Below, in pieces: positions 1 to 8,671 of a stretch of DNA of 12,533 nt; the first letter of the stretch is position 1; each line of letters opens with the position of its first letter. The notes under the pieces were generated by a model, which saw only the letters and a program-made list of their open reading frames with translations, was not told where the DNA came from and searched no databases. The translations under genes were made by a program, and so were the position numbers. Source of the DNA: Glomus cerebriforme. Its lineage: Eukaryota; Glomeromycota; Glomeromycetes; Glomerales; Glomeraceae. The stretch is from positions 15,620-28,152 of the forward strand of contig QKYT01000567.1 of NCBI GenBank assembly GCA_003550305.1, read 5' to 3'.

Positions 1-93
1 TGAATTTCGATGACTTGTTGATCAACTTTGATTCCTACTTCTCGAACCTCATTTTTAATTAAATTTTGAACATCATTTTTGAAATCATTAAGA
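1..93 (-). CDS. Partial terminal exon of an unidentified gene leaving the window
   Basis: Read on the minus strand from 93 down to 1, one frame is open for about 30 codons (LNDFKNDVQNLIKNEVREVG, then IKVDQQVIEI) while the other two hit stops within a few codons. The exon is preceded by a convincing 3' splice acceptor: a pyrimidine-rich run ending TTTGTAG, with the intron ending at plus position 94. The peptide is polar and charged with regular hydrophobic spacing, compatible with an amphipathic helix or coiled coil. No family is recognised. The rest of the gene lies to the left of the window. The upstream exon should lie at higher coordinates, but I could not fix its donor site. Confidence 0.45.
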
Positions 94-1380
94 CTACAAA
101 AAGGAAAAAAAAAATTCAATATTAATTAACAAATTATATAATTAAGTAACAGTCATAGTTTATTCACAAACTTTTTCTTAATTATTTCACTTTCATATCT
201 GGGAACCTAATATAAAAGAATTNGATTAATTACAATTTTCACATTTTAATATAAAATTTATGTTTCAAATATTAATATATATATAATTACAATATTTGAT
301 TTGCTCGTGGAAGTTGTAAAAGATTTGGATTTACGAAGAACTTTGGAAGTGACACATGTGCTAATATTATAGATAAATCTTGGAAACATTTTTAAACAAG
401 TTGAATTTTCTTTTAAAACAAGAACAATGATAAAAAGTTTTTCAGGAGGATGTACAGTATATATAAATTTATCGATCATAGTAAAGTCAAAATATAAAGA
501 TCTTTTATTCACATGTTCTTTCATATGACTCCTACATTATTTTACTCATTAATTCATTAATCAGACTTGGGTGACGATCATATGATACAACTCCTAAATT
601 ATCAGATTAGAGATGAATCATTATTGTTAAACTATTATTACTCACTATAATTAGACATAATACGCCAAATAATACTCTTAAAATTTAACAAACTTTTTTT
701 TTTGTTTAGAAAATTTAAAATATAATTGGATATTTCACTTTAAAATATATAAAATCGTGAGAATTATTTTAGATAAATGTTCTTCGCTTTTATTCATATT
801 ATAATTCACAAAATAAAAAAAGCCACGAAAATTTTAAATGTTACACAATACAAAAATGACCAACAATAATAATTATCATACACACAATTAATAATAAAGA
901 CACTGGTGTCACTGGTGTAATCGATAAGATAGAAGTATGAATTAAAAACATAAATGGACTAGTAAGGGATGACAACCGTTAATTAATCTATCAGTATTTC
1001 ACTCCTTTAAATAAATGTTAAAAATTTTACATATTCTTATAGCAATAAAGAAAGTATACTATAATTTTCTTTTCTTTCTGCTGTGATTATATTTAATTAA
1101 AACATTTAAGAAAATGGTTATTAATCTGTAAGATAATGTTGGAGATTCTAATATAATATTTCCATTTTAATTTTATCTTCAAATACTGAACTTTGATGTA
1201 CGAAAATTATTTTATTTTCAATCATGATTTTTTTTTAAAAAAAAACTTATTGAAGAATTATGAAATGAAATATTCAAATGTTTAAAATTAATTGTAGTAG
1301 CTTAGAATCAATTATATAATACATATTACAACATAATATCAGTTATTAAATATTTTTCTAGTGTAAATAAAAATTTTGAC
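94..1380. other. AT-rich spacer, probable intron sequence at its left end
   Basis: About 1.3 kb without a supportable gene. The left end should be intron of the gene at 1-93. An 88-codon minus-strand ORF at 258-524 sits in a patch of somewhat higher GC. The plus strand across the same patch also has coding-like open stretches (for example 300-392, FARGSCKRFGFTKNFGSDTC), so neither can be preferred and I call no gene. A perfect tandem 9-mer, CACTGGTGT twice, lies at 901-918. A single N occurs at 223. Confidence 0.5.
901..918. repeat. Perfect tandem duplication of a 9-mer
   Basis: CACTGGTGT occurs twice head to tail. A CACT start is reminiscent of CACTA/EnSpm element ends, but no inverted partner was found in the window, so this is only recorded as a short repeat. 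Confidence 0.6.
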
Positions 1381-1805
1381 GATTATCTGAATATAAATTC
1401 AGACTTGCATATTTTAAATGAATATTATTCGACTTATTAATTAAATGATTATTTATTGTAAAATAAACTATGGGTAATTATTTTTCATGATAATAGAAAT
1501 TAAAGAAATAAAGTCAATATTAATTATTTGTTTGATTCTTTAAAAATTAAAAATATATCAGTTTTAGCTCATGAAAATGATAATGATATTGAAATGGAAG
1601 CATATAAAGGTGAATATGATAATTAATTGAGGTAGAATTAGAACAAGACAATATCGAACAAAATTTTTATAATGAGCAAGAAGAAAAAGACAAAATAATA
1701 CTAAATGATAAAAATAAAGGATCCACTAACAAAAAATTACAATGTACTTTTGCTTTGTGTGTAATTATTAACTTCTTAAAATTAAAAGTGGAGAAAAAAG
1801 TATAG
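1381..1805 (+). pseudogene. Unidentified coding-like remnant, acidic and asparagine-rich
   Basis: One plus frame gives coding-like text from 1381 to 1623, interrupted by in-frame TAA codons (the first at 1438). It includes DDYLNINSDLHILNEYYSTY near its start and HENDNDIEMEAYKGEYDN at 1570-1623. After TAA at 1624 a second frame (1629-1802, stop 1803) continues in the same acidic style, beginning EVELEQDNIEQNFYNEQEEK. The shared composition across the frame change suggests one decayed reading frame and not two chance ORFs. No domain is recognised. Asparagine- and glutamate-rich text can arise by chance in AT-rich purine-rich DNA, so confidence is limited. Confidence 0.3.
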
Positions 1806-2398
1806 TAGTTTTAAAATTAATCTTTTTAGTTTTAAATCTTTAATACTAATAAAAATTTTGAATTGGAACTTCATTTCTATAACATAAAGTTGTCAGTATA
1901 ATCTTCTTATACCTGTAATTTATAAAATGTGAAATAAGAAATATGAAGAAAATAAATCGTGGGAACTAACCCTATTTTTATTTATTTTTTTGTAATATAC
2001 AATCAAAAAGAAGTCAGTCATGTTTCTAATATATTATGTGGCAAATTAAATTCCATATTTGGTTAATTAATCTTCTTAATTAGGCCTTTTTGATCATGCA
2101 TAATTTATCAATTAGTTGCAAATTTTGAATATTAGGGAGAAATCATAAGTCATTAATAAACTATAATCGGAATTTTGCGTAATGTAATTTATTATGATAA
2201 TTGACTCATTTTTATATTCTTAATATTTTTAATTATATAAACATCTCCAAAATTCCATATTATTTTTTAAAATATCCTTAGAGCTCATCCACCTTATTTT
2301 AAAAATACTTTATCAGCAAGATGGATTACTACCTAATGATTTTTCAAAATTATTTTCTCTCTATCCTTTTTTCTCAACTATTTCTTGTCCTTATATTC
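1806..2398. other. AT-rich spacer
   Basis: No ORF, RNA gene or repeat could be supported here. The stretch from 2335 to 2400 becomes pyrimidine-rich on the plus strand and runs directly into the duplicated block at 2399. Confidence 0.5.
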
Positions 2399-2633
2399 CC
2401 TCTTATCTTCCTTATACTGTATATGAGGTTTTCCTCTATCAGGCAAGGAAACCAGTAATACCAGTCAGTTAGTTGAGTATCTTATATCTCCTATCTGGCG
2501 GGGTTGGTATTTTTTTTTAAAATTCCTTTAAACTTCCTCTTCTCTTCCTTATACTGTATATAGAGGTCTTCTTCGTATCAGGCAAGGAAAGACCGGTCAG
2601 ATCTGGCTGGTTTGGTTTAGACTAGAATTCCTT
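2399..2633 (+). repeat. Diverged direct duplication, two copies about 138 bp apart
   Basis: Copy A (2399-2451) and copy B (2536-2590) align over 53 positions with 50 identities and two single-base gaps. Both run from CCTCTT through CTTCCTTATACTGTATAT to ATCAGGCAAGGAAA. Similarity continues more loosely: both are followed by a CAG-rich stretch, then ATCTGGC-GG, TTGGT and AATTCCTTT (ending near 2528 and 2633), with about 30 extra bases in copy A. The block is less AT-rich than its surroundings. It could be a tandemly duplicated piece of a transposon or of an old gene. No ORF spans it. Confidence 0.7.
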
Positions 2634-2694
2634 TCCATTTCCTTATATACTTATCATACTTATCGACTACTTTATTTATGAGCTCATGTAATAA

Positions 2695-3236
2695 AAACAC
2701 TCATCCAGATTTGGAGAAAATGAAGATTTTATTGAGAATTCAGATTCATATTATGGACATAGACAAAGCCTTATAACCCAGGCAGAAACAGATGATATTC
2801 TACAATTTCCGTGAAGAAAATTAAGTCAGGAGAANAGAATGTGCAAAGACAGTATAATAGGGTGAATATGATGTGGAGTTTTTTTTATCATCAACAAAAT
2901 TAACTGGTAGTGGTGAGAGCATCAGAGAGAAAGAAGGGAATGAAAAAGACACCAAGAAGAAAAGAACAAAAACAATGATGAACATTTTTTTAAAAAAAAA
3001 CAGATAACATAATAAATAGTGAATGACAAGAATTCACTGTAGAAGGTGGATTGGACAAAGTTTATTTAATCATTAGCAATTGCTCCTTTACAACCAATAC
3101 TGTAGAAATTTAAATGGAATGATATGTGAATTAAAAGAAGAAGCAAACCAAAGTGTTTGGATTCTGGGGGAGTATGGTCGCAAGGTTGAAACTTAAAATA
3201 ATTGATGGAAGGACATCACTATATGGAAAGATATAG
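2695..3236 (+). pseudogene. Unidentified coding-like remnant in a purine-rich block
   Basis: Two separate plus-strand stretches look like decayed protein sequence. The first, 2695-2811 with stop at 2812, contains FGENEDFIENSDSYYGHRQS and continues LITQAETDDILQFP. The second, about 3135-3233 with stop at 3234, contains VFGFWGSMVARLKLKIIDGR. The whole interval to about 3440 is strikingly purine-rich on the plus strand, as mRNA-sense strands often are. An opposite-strand ORF at 3193-3435 is a low-complexity shadow of this bias. No family is assigned, and whether the two stretches belong to one gene is unknown. One N lies at 2835. Confidence 0.3.
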
Positions 3237-3436
3237 CATGAAGAATAAGCCAATATACAATAAATTGATGAAACAAACATAAAAGGAGATTCAGAATAGG
3301 AAATTTTACAACTTTAGGGTTTATATCAAAGTCTAAAGTGAATCCAGAAAAATTTGAATTATGAACAAAAGGGAGAAATAATGATAAAGGACAACAAAGA
3401 AATGGGTATAACAACAAAAAATTAGGATTGATCAAT

Positions 3437-4166
3437 TAGAAATAGATATATGCAAATAGTTATTATTTTAGAAGACATACAGAATGGTTATAATATTAAT
3501 TTTTAGTTTATTATATTTAGTAGGAGATATAATTTCAGCAATTTTCACAATTTTAAAAAAAAAATTTTTGACATAAATTATAAAAAAAAAAATAAATGAA
3601 TATTATATTTAATGTTATTTTAATAAACTTATTATATTTACTAAAAATGAATAATGAATAAACAATAAATAAAAACCAATATTAAATTGTTTAAAACATG
3701 AATATAATACAAAATACCAAATGATTATATCAGTAAGAATATAATAATTCATATTAAATTCTAAGATACTATAATATACTTCTAATATATTAAATGAATT
3801 TTATATCATTCTTCAAAATTTTGCAAATGAGTTTATTTTGACCATTAATCGAATGGAAAAAAATTAATTGACAGTACTTTTAGAAAAGAGCAATCTTTCT
3901 GAAATATTTGTGTAAATAATTTATATGTACAATATTATTTTTTAAAATCCTAATAATATCCAGAATTACCATCTAATTATAATATAAAAAATCATTTTTG
4001 CCGGATAATTTAATGGACTATATGTAATGAAGATCATTGAATTTTTCTAAGATTATTTAATTGTCAAACAATTATTATCATCACATGATCAATAAATTCA
4101 TGCCAATTTCAGCTGTGCAATAAAATTCAAGGTCATTTAAATTTTTTAATTTTAAGAGGGATGGAA
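3437..4166. other. AT-rich spacer upstream of the BTB gene
   Basis: Very AT-rich sequence with A and T runs and no supportable ORF. The 11-mer TTGCCGGATAA at 3998-4008 recurs at 7581-7591. Nothing else stands out. Confidence 0.5.
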
Positions 4167-4217
4167 CAAACTGCAGCGCAGTTTGGTCTCTGATCTCGCT
4201 GCATGATGCTAACCAAA
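4167..4217. repeat. Hairpin-forming segment with alternative pairings
   Basis: CAAACTGC (4167-4174) and GCAGTTTG (4178-4185) form a perfect 8-bp stem with the three-base loop AGC. The same bases can pair differently: TGCAGCG (4172-4178) is the exact complement of CGCTGCA (4197-4203), and TTTGG (4182-4186) of CCAAA (4213-4217). It lies about 210-260 bp before the BTB start codon, in a local GC-richer patch. It may be a transposon end relic or a regulatory element. No target duplication was seen. Confidence 0.55.
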
Positions 4218-4269
4218 TTTATACTTACCTCTTTCTTTTTTTGGAATACAGCAGCATTTATAATAGTGG

Positions 4270-4274
4270 CCAAT
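4270..4274 (+). promoter_or_regulatory. CCAAT-box candidate
   Basis: CCAAT in GTGGCCAATCAC, about 150 bp before the BTB start codon and about 76 bp before the TATA candidate. That spacing is plausible for a fungal promoter. Five-base motifs occur by chance, so support comes only from position. Confidence 0.35.
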
Positions 4275-4349
4275 CACTGTTGATCAGCTGACACTAATTA
4301 ACCCCTTTGTCAATAAAACAAGTTTTTGTATTTTCTTATTTAGAAAAGG

Positions 4350-4356
4350 TATAAAT
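4350..4356 (+). promoter_or_regulatory. TATA-box candidate for the BTB gene
   Basis: TATAAAT follows GAAAAGG and lies 68 bases before the ATG at 4424. In AT-rich DNA this is weak alone, but together with the CCAAT motif it gives a sensible core promoter and a short 5' leader. Confidence 0.4.
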
Positions 4357-4367
4357 TGGTGCATCAA

Positions 4368-4406
4368 ATGATATTATCTAAAAGAAAATTTAAATATCTT
4401 TTTTAA
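4368..4406 (+). other. Possible upstream ORF of 12 codons
   Basis: An ATG at 4368 opens a 12-codon frame (MILSKRKFKYLF) ending 17 bases before the BTB start codon. It lies only about 12 bases beyond the TATA candidate, so the mature transcript may begin after it. If it is transcribed, it could lower translation of the main frame. Confidence 0.25.
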
Positions 4407-4423
4407 TTTATTGTTTACAAAAT

Positions 4424-5610
4424 ATGAATCGTACTTTTCGTACATTACCTATAGATTTTTCAAATTTGCTTCAAGATCCCATTGATTATAATGTAAAAAT
4501 TGTAGTTGGTGAAGGACAAAATATCAAAGAATATAGATTACATTCACCAATCTTAGCTTCTAGGTCAACTTATTTTAAAAATGCTTTGTCTGCACGATGG
4601 GCAAAGAAAGAAGATGGAATTCTTATTTTTAGTAAACCTAATATTTCTTATTTTATATTTGAAGTTCTTATAAAGTAAGTTTATTTTCGTGATATTAAGA
4701 AAAAATTTCTTTTATTTTTTTTTTATAATGTTCGAAGATTTGGAAAAGAAACAATGGATAATAAAAAAATTTATTCTAAAATTTTATTAGATATAATTAT
4801 TCAGGAAAACTCACTATTGAAAATAGTGAAATTAATCTTTTCGATGTTGCTATTGCAGCTGATGAGCTTGAATTACTTGAAGTTTATCAACAAATTGAAA
4901 AGGTCTTGCTTGAAAATGAATCGACTTGGCAACCGAGAGATATTAAAAAAATTTGTCAACTTGATAATTTCAATAAACTTTATAAAGTTGCATTAGGATT
5001 AGTATGTAAAAATCCTGAAATTATTTTTGAATCAAAAGATTTTTTAAATATGAGAGAAATTTATCTTATTCAGATTTTAAAATGCGATTATCTTAAATTA
5101 GAAGAGATTGATCTTTGGGAATATTTAATTAAATGGGGAATTGAAAATACAATTCCTAGATTAGATAATGATTTGACAAAATGGATGAAAACTGATTTCA
5201 TTAATCTAGAAAAAGCTTTACATAATTATATTCCTTTCATTCGATTTTTTCAAATGTCTCCTCATGATTATACAAAAGTTAGAACTTATTTTAAAGATAT
5301 TCTACCAGATGGTCTTGATGAACAAGTTTTTCAATATTTTTCAAATTCTAGTTCCAGACTTTCTTTTGATATTTTACCACCAAGATATTTAATTAATTCA
5401 AAGATTATCAATTCTATAGATGCAGAATTAATAGCAAATTGGATTGATAAGAAACAAGGAACACTTTATCATTTTAAGGATTTACCTTTTAAATTTAATC
5501 TTATTTATCGTGCTAGTCATGAAAGTTTTGAAATAAGCAAATTTCATAACATTTGTGATAATAAAGGACCAACATTGTTATCATTAAAGTCCGCAATTCA
5601 GGAGAAATAA
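4424..5610 (+). CDS. BTB/POZ-BACK-TLDc domain protein, intact N-terminal part
   Basis: Exon 1 (4424-4674) encodes the start of a BTB/POZ domain: residues about 20-58 carry DYNVKIVVGEG and HSPILASRSTYFKNALS, the usual A-helix and dimer-interface pattern. Exon 2 (from 4791) completes it with YSGKLTIENS and VAIAADELELLEVYQQ (to about residue 114). A BACK domain follows (about 145-205, with FLNMREIYLIQILKCDYL and LWEYLIKWG), then a linker and the start of a TLDc domain (about 287 on; YRASHESF near 323, FHNICDNKGPT). BTB-BACK proteins commonly act as substrate adaptors for Cullin-3 ubiquitin ligases, and TLDc is linked to oxidative-stress protection and V-ATPase binding. Those roles are family knowledge, not shown here. 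The frame closes at 5608 inside the TLDc domain, after residue 350; the domain continues in the -1 frame (next feature). The ATG at 4424 is chosen because the BTB domain begins soon after and stops precede it. Confidence 0.85.
4675..4790 (+). other. Intron of the BTB gene, 116 bp, GT-AG
   Basis: Donor GTAAGT at 4675 and acceptor ATTAG ending at 4790, with a CTAAA branch-site candidate at 4776-4780 and a T-rich run at 4706-4724. Joining 4674 to 4791 rebuilds a lysine codon and carries the BTB domain without a break from EVLI into YNYSGKL, which is where the family expects the next strand and helix. The 4754-4996 reading frame that crosses this boundary in another frame is a shadow. Confidence 0.85.
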
Positions 5611-5957
5611 TTTGTGGATATAATCCATTAGAATGGCGTTACATTAAAAAAGTAGATGACGAAAATAGTCTCTTATTATCTTTTAATCGACAATATTATA
5701 ATAATCATCATTGTAGTACATCAAATAGTTTTATATTTTCACTAACAAATCATGCAACTCCTATATTAAGTCGTGTCAATTCTATCATTTGGTGTAAAAA
5801 TAAGGGACCATGTTTTGGCTTACAAGATTTATGTATCTAAGATCTTTTAATAATGTTATCAGTAAAAGTAAACAACATTCTTATGAAAAGAAAATTATCG
5901 ATAGAGAAACTTTTGAAATAGAAGACTATGAAGTATTTCAAATTATTGATAACAGAT
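5589..5957 (+). pseudogene. Frame-shifted remainder of the TLDc domain
   Basis: The TLDc domain of the BTB gene continues in other frames. From 5589 to 5837 a -1 frame gives IICGYNPLEW (tryptophan at 5634-5636), NSFIFSL (5724-5744), a tryptophan at 5790 and GPCFGLQDL (5805-5831), the typical central strands of the domain, before TAA at 5838. From about 5837 another -1 step gives HSYEKKIIDRETFEIEDYEV and then FQII, the usual C-terminal end. Both steps behave like single missing bases: the first sits in AAAG at 5586-5589, the second near 5832-5840. Nothing is spare for an intron, and no canonical slippery heptamer is present. Either the gene is decaying or the assembly has indel errors; codon use is unchanged across the breaks. 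Confidence 0.7.
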
Positions 5958-6023
5958 TTAGAATGTTTCAATTTATTTGGAGAATGATTGAGGGATTTTT
6001 TTCAGCTTATCAGATCGATGTTT

Positions 6024-6116
6024 ATTACAATAACTCAAATTATTAGATGGACTTTTATGAAAAATTTTCAAATTTTTGGATTGATTTTTATAATAATGAT
6101 TCAAATTATTCAATGG
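6024..6116 (+). repeat. Imperfect internal repeat in the membrane tail
   Basis: Segments ending at 6050 and 6116 match at 21 of 27 positions around the shared core TCAAATTATT and encode similar TQIIRW and IQIIQW peptides in the same frame, about 66 bases apart. This suggests a small in-frame duplication, or simply similar amphipathic helices. Confidence 0.4.
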
Positions 6117-6415
6117 TCTGTTATTGCTTTTGTATATATTTTTATTGCTTCTATGTGCTTTGCTTATATATTTGTTTGTTTATATACTGTGGTTTCTATA
6201 TTTTAATCTCTTATGATGTTTATATTCATGGAAGTGGTATTGTTGCCATTGTGCTTGCTCTTATAATATATGGTCCATTTATTTTTTTTGTGCAATTTTT
6301 TGTTTTACACAAGTATGGCATTGGATTTAAAGTATCCAATAAGTTATTGGATATTGTAAATTCAAGATTATTACATATAAAAATGTTACTTCTAAATCTT
6401 TCGTTATCAAATATT

Positions 6416-6421
6416 AATAAA
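6416..6421 (+). terminator. Polyadenylation signal candidate AATAAA
   Basis: AATAAA immediately precedes the last stop codon (6425-6427), followed by a T-rich stretch at 6436-6445. The hexamer is common in AT-rich DNA; position is the only support. Confidence 0.3.
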
Positions 6422-6427
6422 ATATAA

Positions 6428-7655
6428 TTATAATATTTTTTTACTTTTGATTTTTTAATTTCAATCACAATATTTTTAAATTAATTTTAGTTATAATAAA
6501 TTTTGGTCGAAGGTTTTTTTCATATGCAATCATACGATTGATATTATTAATTGATACCATATTTATAGTTAGTCAAAATTAAACTATAAAAATTAAAAAT
6601 CTCTGTTTATTTTTTATTTTGTTTATTTTATTTTATTATATTTAAACTCGTCCTGCGCACCTCAACATGCAGTACACCATGTAAATTTCAATAAATAATA
6701 ATGATTTTACGTGATCATCTCTCAGTTTAAGAATAATCTGAATAATCTTTAGTATTTATCAAACTTTTCATTTGCTAAGAAATACTTTATAATATATTTA
6801 ATAATATATCAATTAAAATTAATCTGATTTTTGTACTTATACCTTAGAAATTAAATGCCTTATTAAAATAAATCATTTTATAATAAAATAAAATTTAAAA
6901 TATATATGCACAACCTTTTTCAAAAGAAAATTTCATTATTCCCTCCTGTATTAGATTAATAATTATAATTGAATTTTACTTTCAAAAAAATAGTTAAGTC
7001 TCGCAGTTAAAAATCATACATTAATATTATGATAACTCAAATTTGGAAATACAGTACAATTTTTTTTAATGAGGATGATGCTTATGTAATCAAATAAGGA
7101 CGTTGTTTATGCTTTAAAAAATGATTTTTTTTTCGACAATTTTTGAATTGTATATATTAGAAAAACGTTGCATAAACTTTGAAACAATAATCAAAAAAAT
7201 TGCTAATTATTCCAACTACCAAAATCTGTTCAATTTGAATTAGAAAGAACTGTTATATACATAGGTTTGTTTAATTAATGAATAATGATAAATTTGTCAT
7301 AATTTTTATTAGAAATTTATTGAAATTAAAAAAAAAGAAAGTATAATCCTATCTTACCTGATATTTAATGAATGTCAGACAACCTTTGACTGATTTTGAA
7401 AATAGTGAAATTTTCCAAAAATCCAAATATTTTAGCTATGTCAAGGTTATTTTCAACTTTAAATTTTGAAAAAATTAAATCCTAGACAAATCATTCCAAG
7501 AAATGCAATTCATTTCTAAAAAATAGAACTTACATTCAAAATTTAATAACAGATACATAATGTAATTATGTAAGTTATAGTTGCCGGATAACGCAGTAAT
7601 AACATTTTATATTACCATGTTGTGATATACTAAACCTAGTTGTGACACATAATAC
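6428..7655. other. AT-rich spacer downstream of the BTB gene
   Basis: No gene supported. A short GC-richer spot (about 6646-6680, around CGTCCTGCGCACC) and the 11-mer TTGCCGGATAA at 7581-7591 are the only departures from plain AT-rich sequence. Confidence 0.5.
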
Positions 7656-7781
7656 ATGGTGAAAAAACTGGCGCAAGTTGCTTTAAAGCAATTTCTTCCT
7701 CGTTGGACAAAAATAATGAATTCAGATATGCAACATGATATAAGGAAAACAGAAGAGGANGAAGCTATGCAGAAATTTTGA
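7656..7781 (+). CDS. Short ORF of unknown status, 41 codons
   Basis: ATG at 7656 opens a 41-codon frame beginning MVKKLAQVALKQFLPRWTKI and ending at TGA 7779-7781. One codon contains an N at 7760. The peptide is basic and helix-prone, and the stretch is less AT-rich than its flanks, so it may be a surviving exon or fragment of a larger gene. No family is recognised, no splice sites were resolved, and it may be chance. Confidence 0.2.
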   Translation: MVKKLAQVALKQFLPRWTKIMNSDMQHDIRKTEEXEAMQKF

Positions 7782-8407
7782 TATCTTAAGAAGAACTGTT
7801 CAATGCTGTAAAATTTGGATAATTTTAAAAAGTTATTTGGATAGAAGAGAAAAATTAAAGAATTAAGAAGTTAATAGGGACAGTCGCCACACATCAGCTT
7901 CCTCTATTTAATACTATAAAATTACCATGAAACTTTGTGTAAATAATGCGATTGATCTTTATAATTATTTTTAATAAAAGAAATCAATAAACTATTCATC
8001 ATATTTTCTTTTGATTAGTGTGTGCGTGATTGTCCTAGATAAATAATAAAAGCCTTAATCTAAATAAAGTACGCAGTCTAGAATTTTGTTCAGAAATTAC
8101 AAACCAATGAATGGAAGACAAAAAAATATGTAATTTGTTAACAACAAAAAATGAGTTGCGGGAAAACCGATTAACTTTAAATGGCGAACTTGATTTGAGA
8201 AAATTAGTCATAATGACACATTATTGCTTGTTAAATATTTAACCTAATTGATGTAATAATATATATTTTTTTATTGGAAAAAAAATATCAATTTAGTCTA
8301 TTGTTCCTAATAAATTTTTAAAAAGAATTATAAGTTTATTATTTATCAAAATATTTCCAGCCGAAGGTATAATTTTAATTTCATTGCACAATAGTTTTGT
8401 TATTATA
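7782..8407. other. AT-rich spacer before the hAT remnant
   Basis: Nothing firm is seen. The transposase C-terminal dimerisation region expected beyond 8408 on the minus strand was looked for here and not found, so the remnant is 3'-truncated or too decayed to read. Confidence 0.45.
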
Positions 8408-8590
8408 AAGTTTTAAATCAAATTCTGATACATCACGTAAAAGGGCACGTTCAAGCAATTATGTGTGGAATTCCATCTTGTTTCACATCTAAAATAAGTC
8501 GGAGTTCCTTGAGCCCAGATGCTTCAACATGGCATGCAAATTTTTCTTGGCATTGTGGTGATGCACGTATCTTAACTATAAGCTTTCTAA

Positions 8591-8671
8591 CTAATTAAAA
8601 AACAGTAATAATTAATTAATACACCCTAATAATAGCAATTGAAGTTTAATAATGCATTATAAAATAGTTAC
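8591..8671 (-). other. Probable intron 2 of the hAT remnant, 81 bp
   Basis: After NTGEVIPK a GTAACT donor (plus 8671-8666) opens non-coding AT-rich sequence ending AATTAG at plus 8591, after which RKLIVKIRASPQ resumes. The junction needs one missing base to stay in frame, and a second acceptor exists four bases on, so the exact end is uncertain. Confidence 0.5.

Larger units (their letters stand above)
5958..6427 (+). pseudogene. Possible multi-pass membrane tail of the BTB-BACK-TLDc protein
   Basis: After the TLDc domain the same frame continues MFQFIWRMIEGFF and then loses sense at a run of seven T (5996-6002). With the next frame, hydrophobic text follows: NFQIFGLIFIIMIQIIQWSV and SVIAFVYIFIASMCFAYIFV, up to TAA at 6204. 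A further frame from about 6203 gives YIHGSGIVAIVLALIIYGPF and FFVQFFVLHKYGIGF, ending at TAA 6425-6427. That is about three candidate transmembrane segments. The breaks sit on T runs (T7 and T4, 6201-6204). Reading hydrophobic peptides from T-rich DNA is risky because TTT and ATT codons dominate by chance. In favour of real coding are the glycines, prolines, tryptophans and charged loops, and the AATAAA overlapping the stop. The tail is therefore tentative. Confidence 0.4.

Noticed and set aside
258..524. 88-codon minus-strand ORF as a gene
   Set aside because: The opposite strand over the same interval is equally coding-like in two frames, no domain is visible, and no promoter or splice support was found. 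It is recorded only in the spacer entry.
3193..3435. 80-codon minus-strand ORF
   Set aside because: A pyrimidine-rich shadow of the purine-rich plus strand; phenylalanine/leucine low-complexity text without any motif.
4167..4211. Helitron 3' end (hairpin followed by CTRR)
   Set aside because: The only CTAA after the hairpin is about 27 bases away and is followed by C and not T; on the other strand no CTRR end follows at the right distance.
5580..5612. Programmed ribosomal frameshift in the TLDc gene
   Set aside because: The bases before the break (TCA TTA AAG TCC) contain no canonical slippery heptamer, and three further breaks follow, which fits indels better than regulated recoding.
6226..6468. 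80-codon minus-strand ORF
   Set aside because: Antisense to the hydrophobic tail of the BTB gene, with no independent support.
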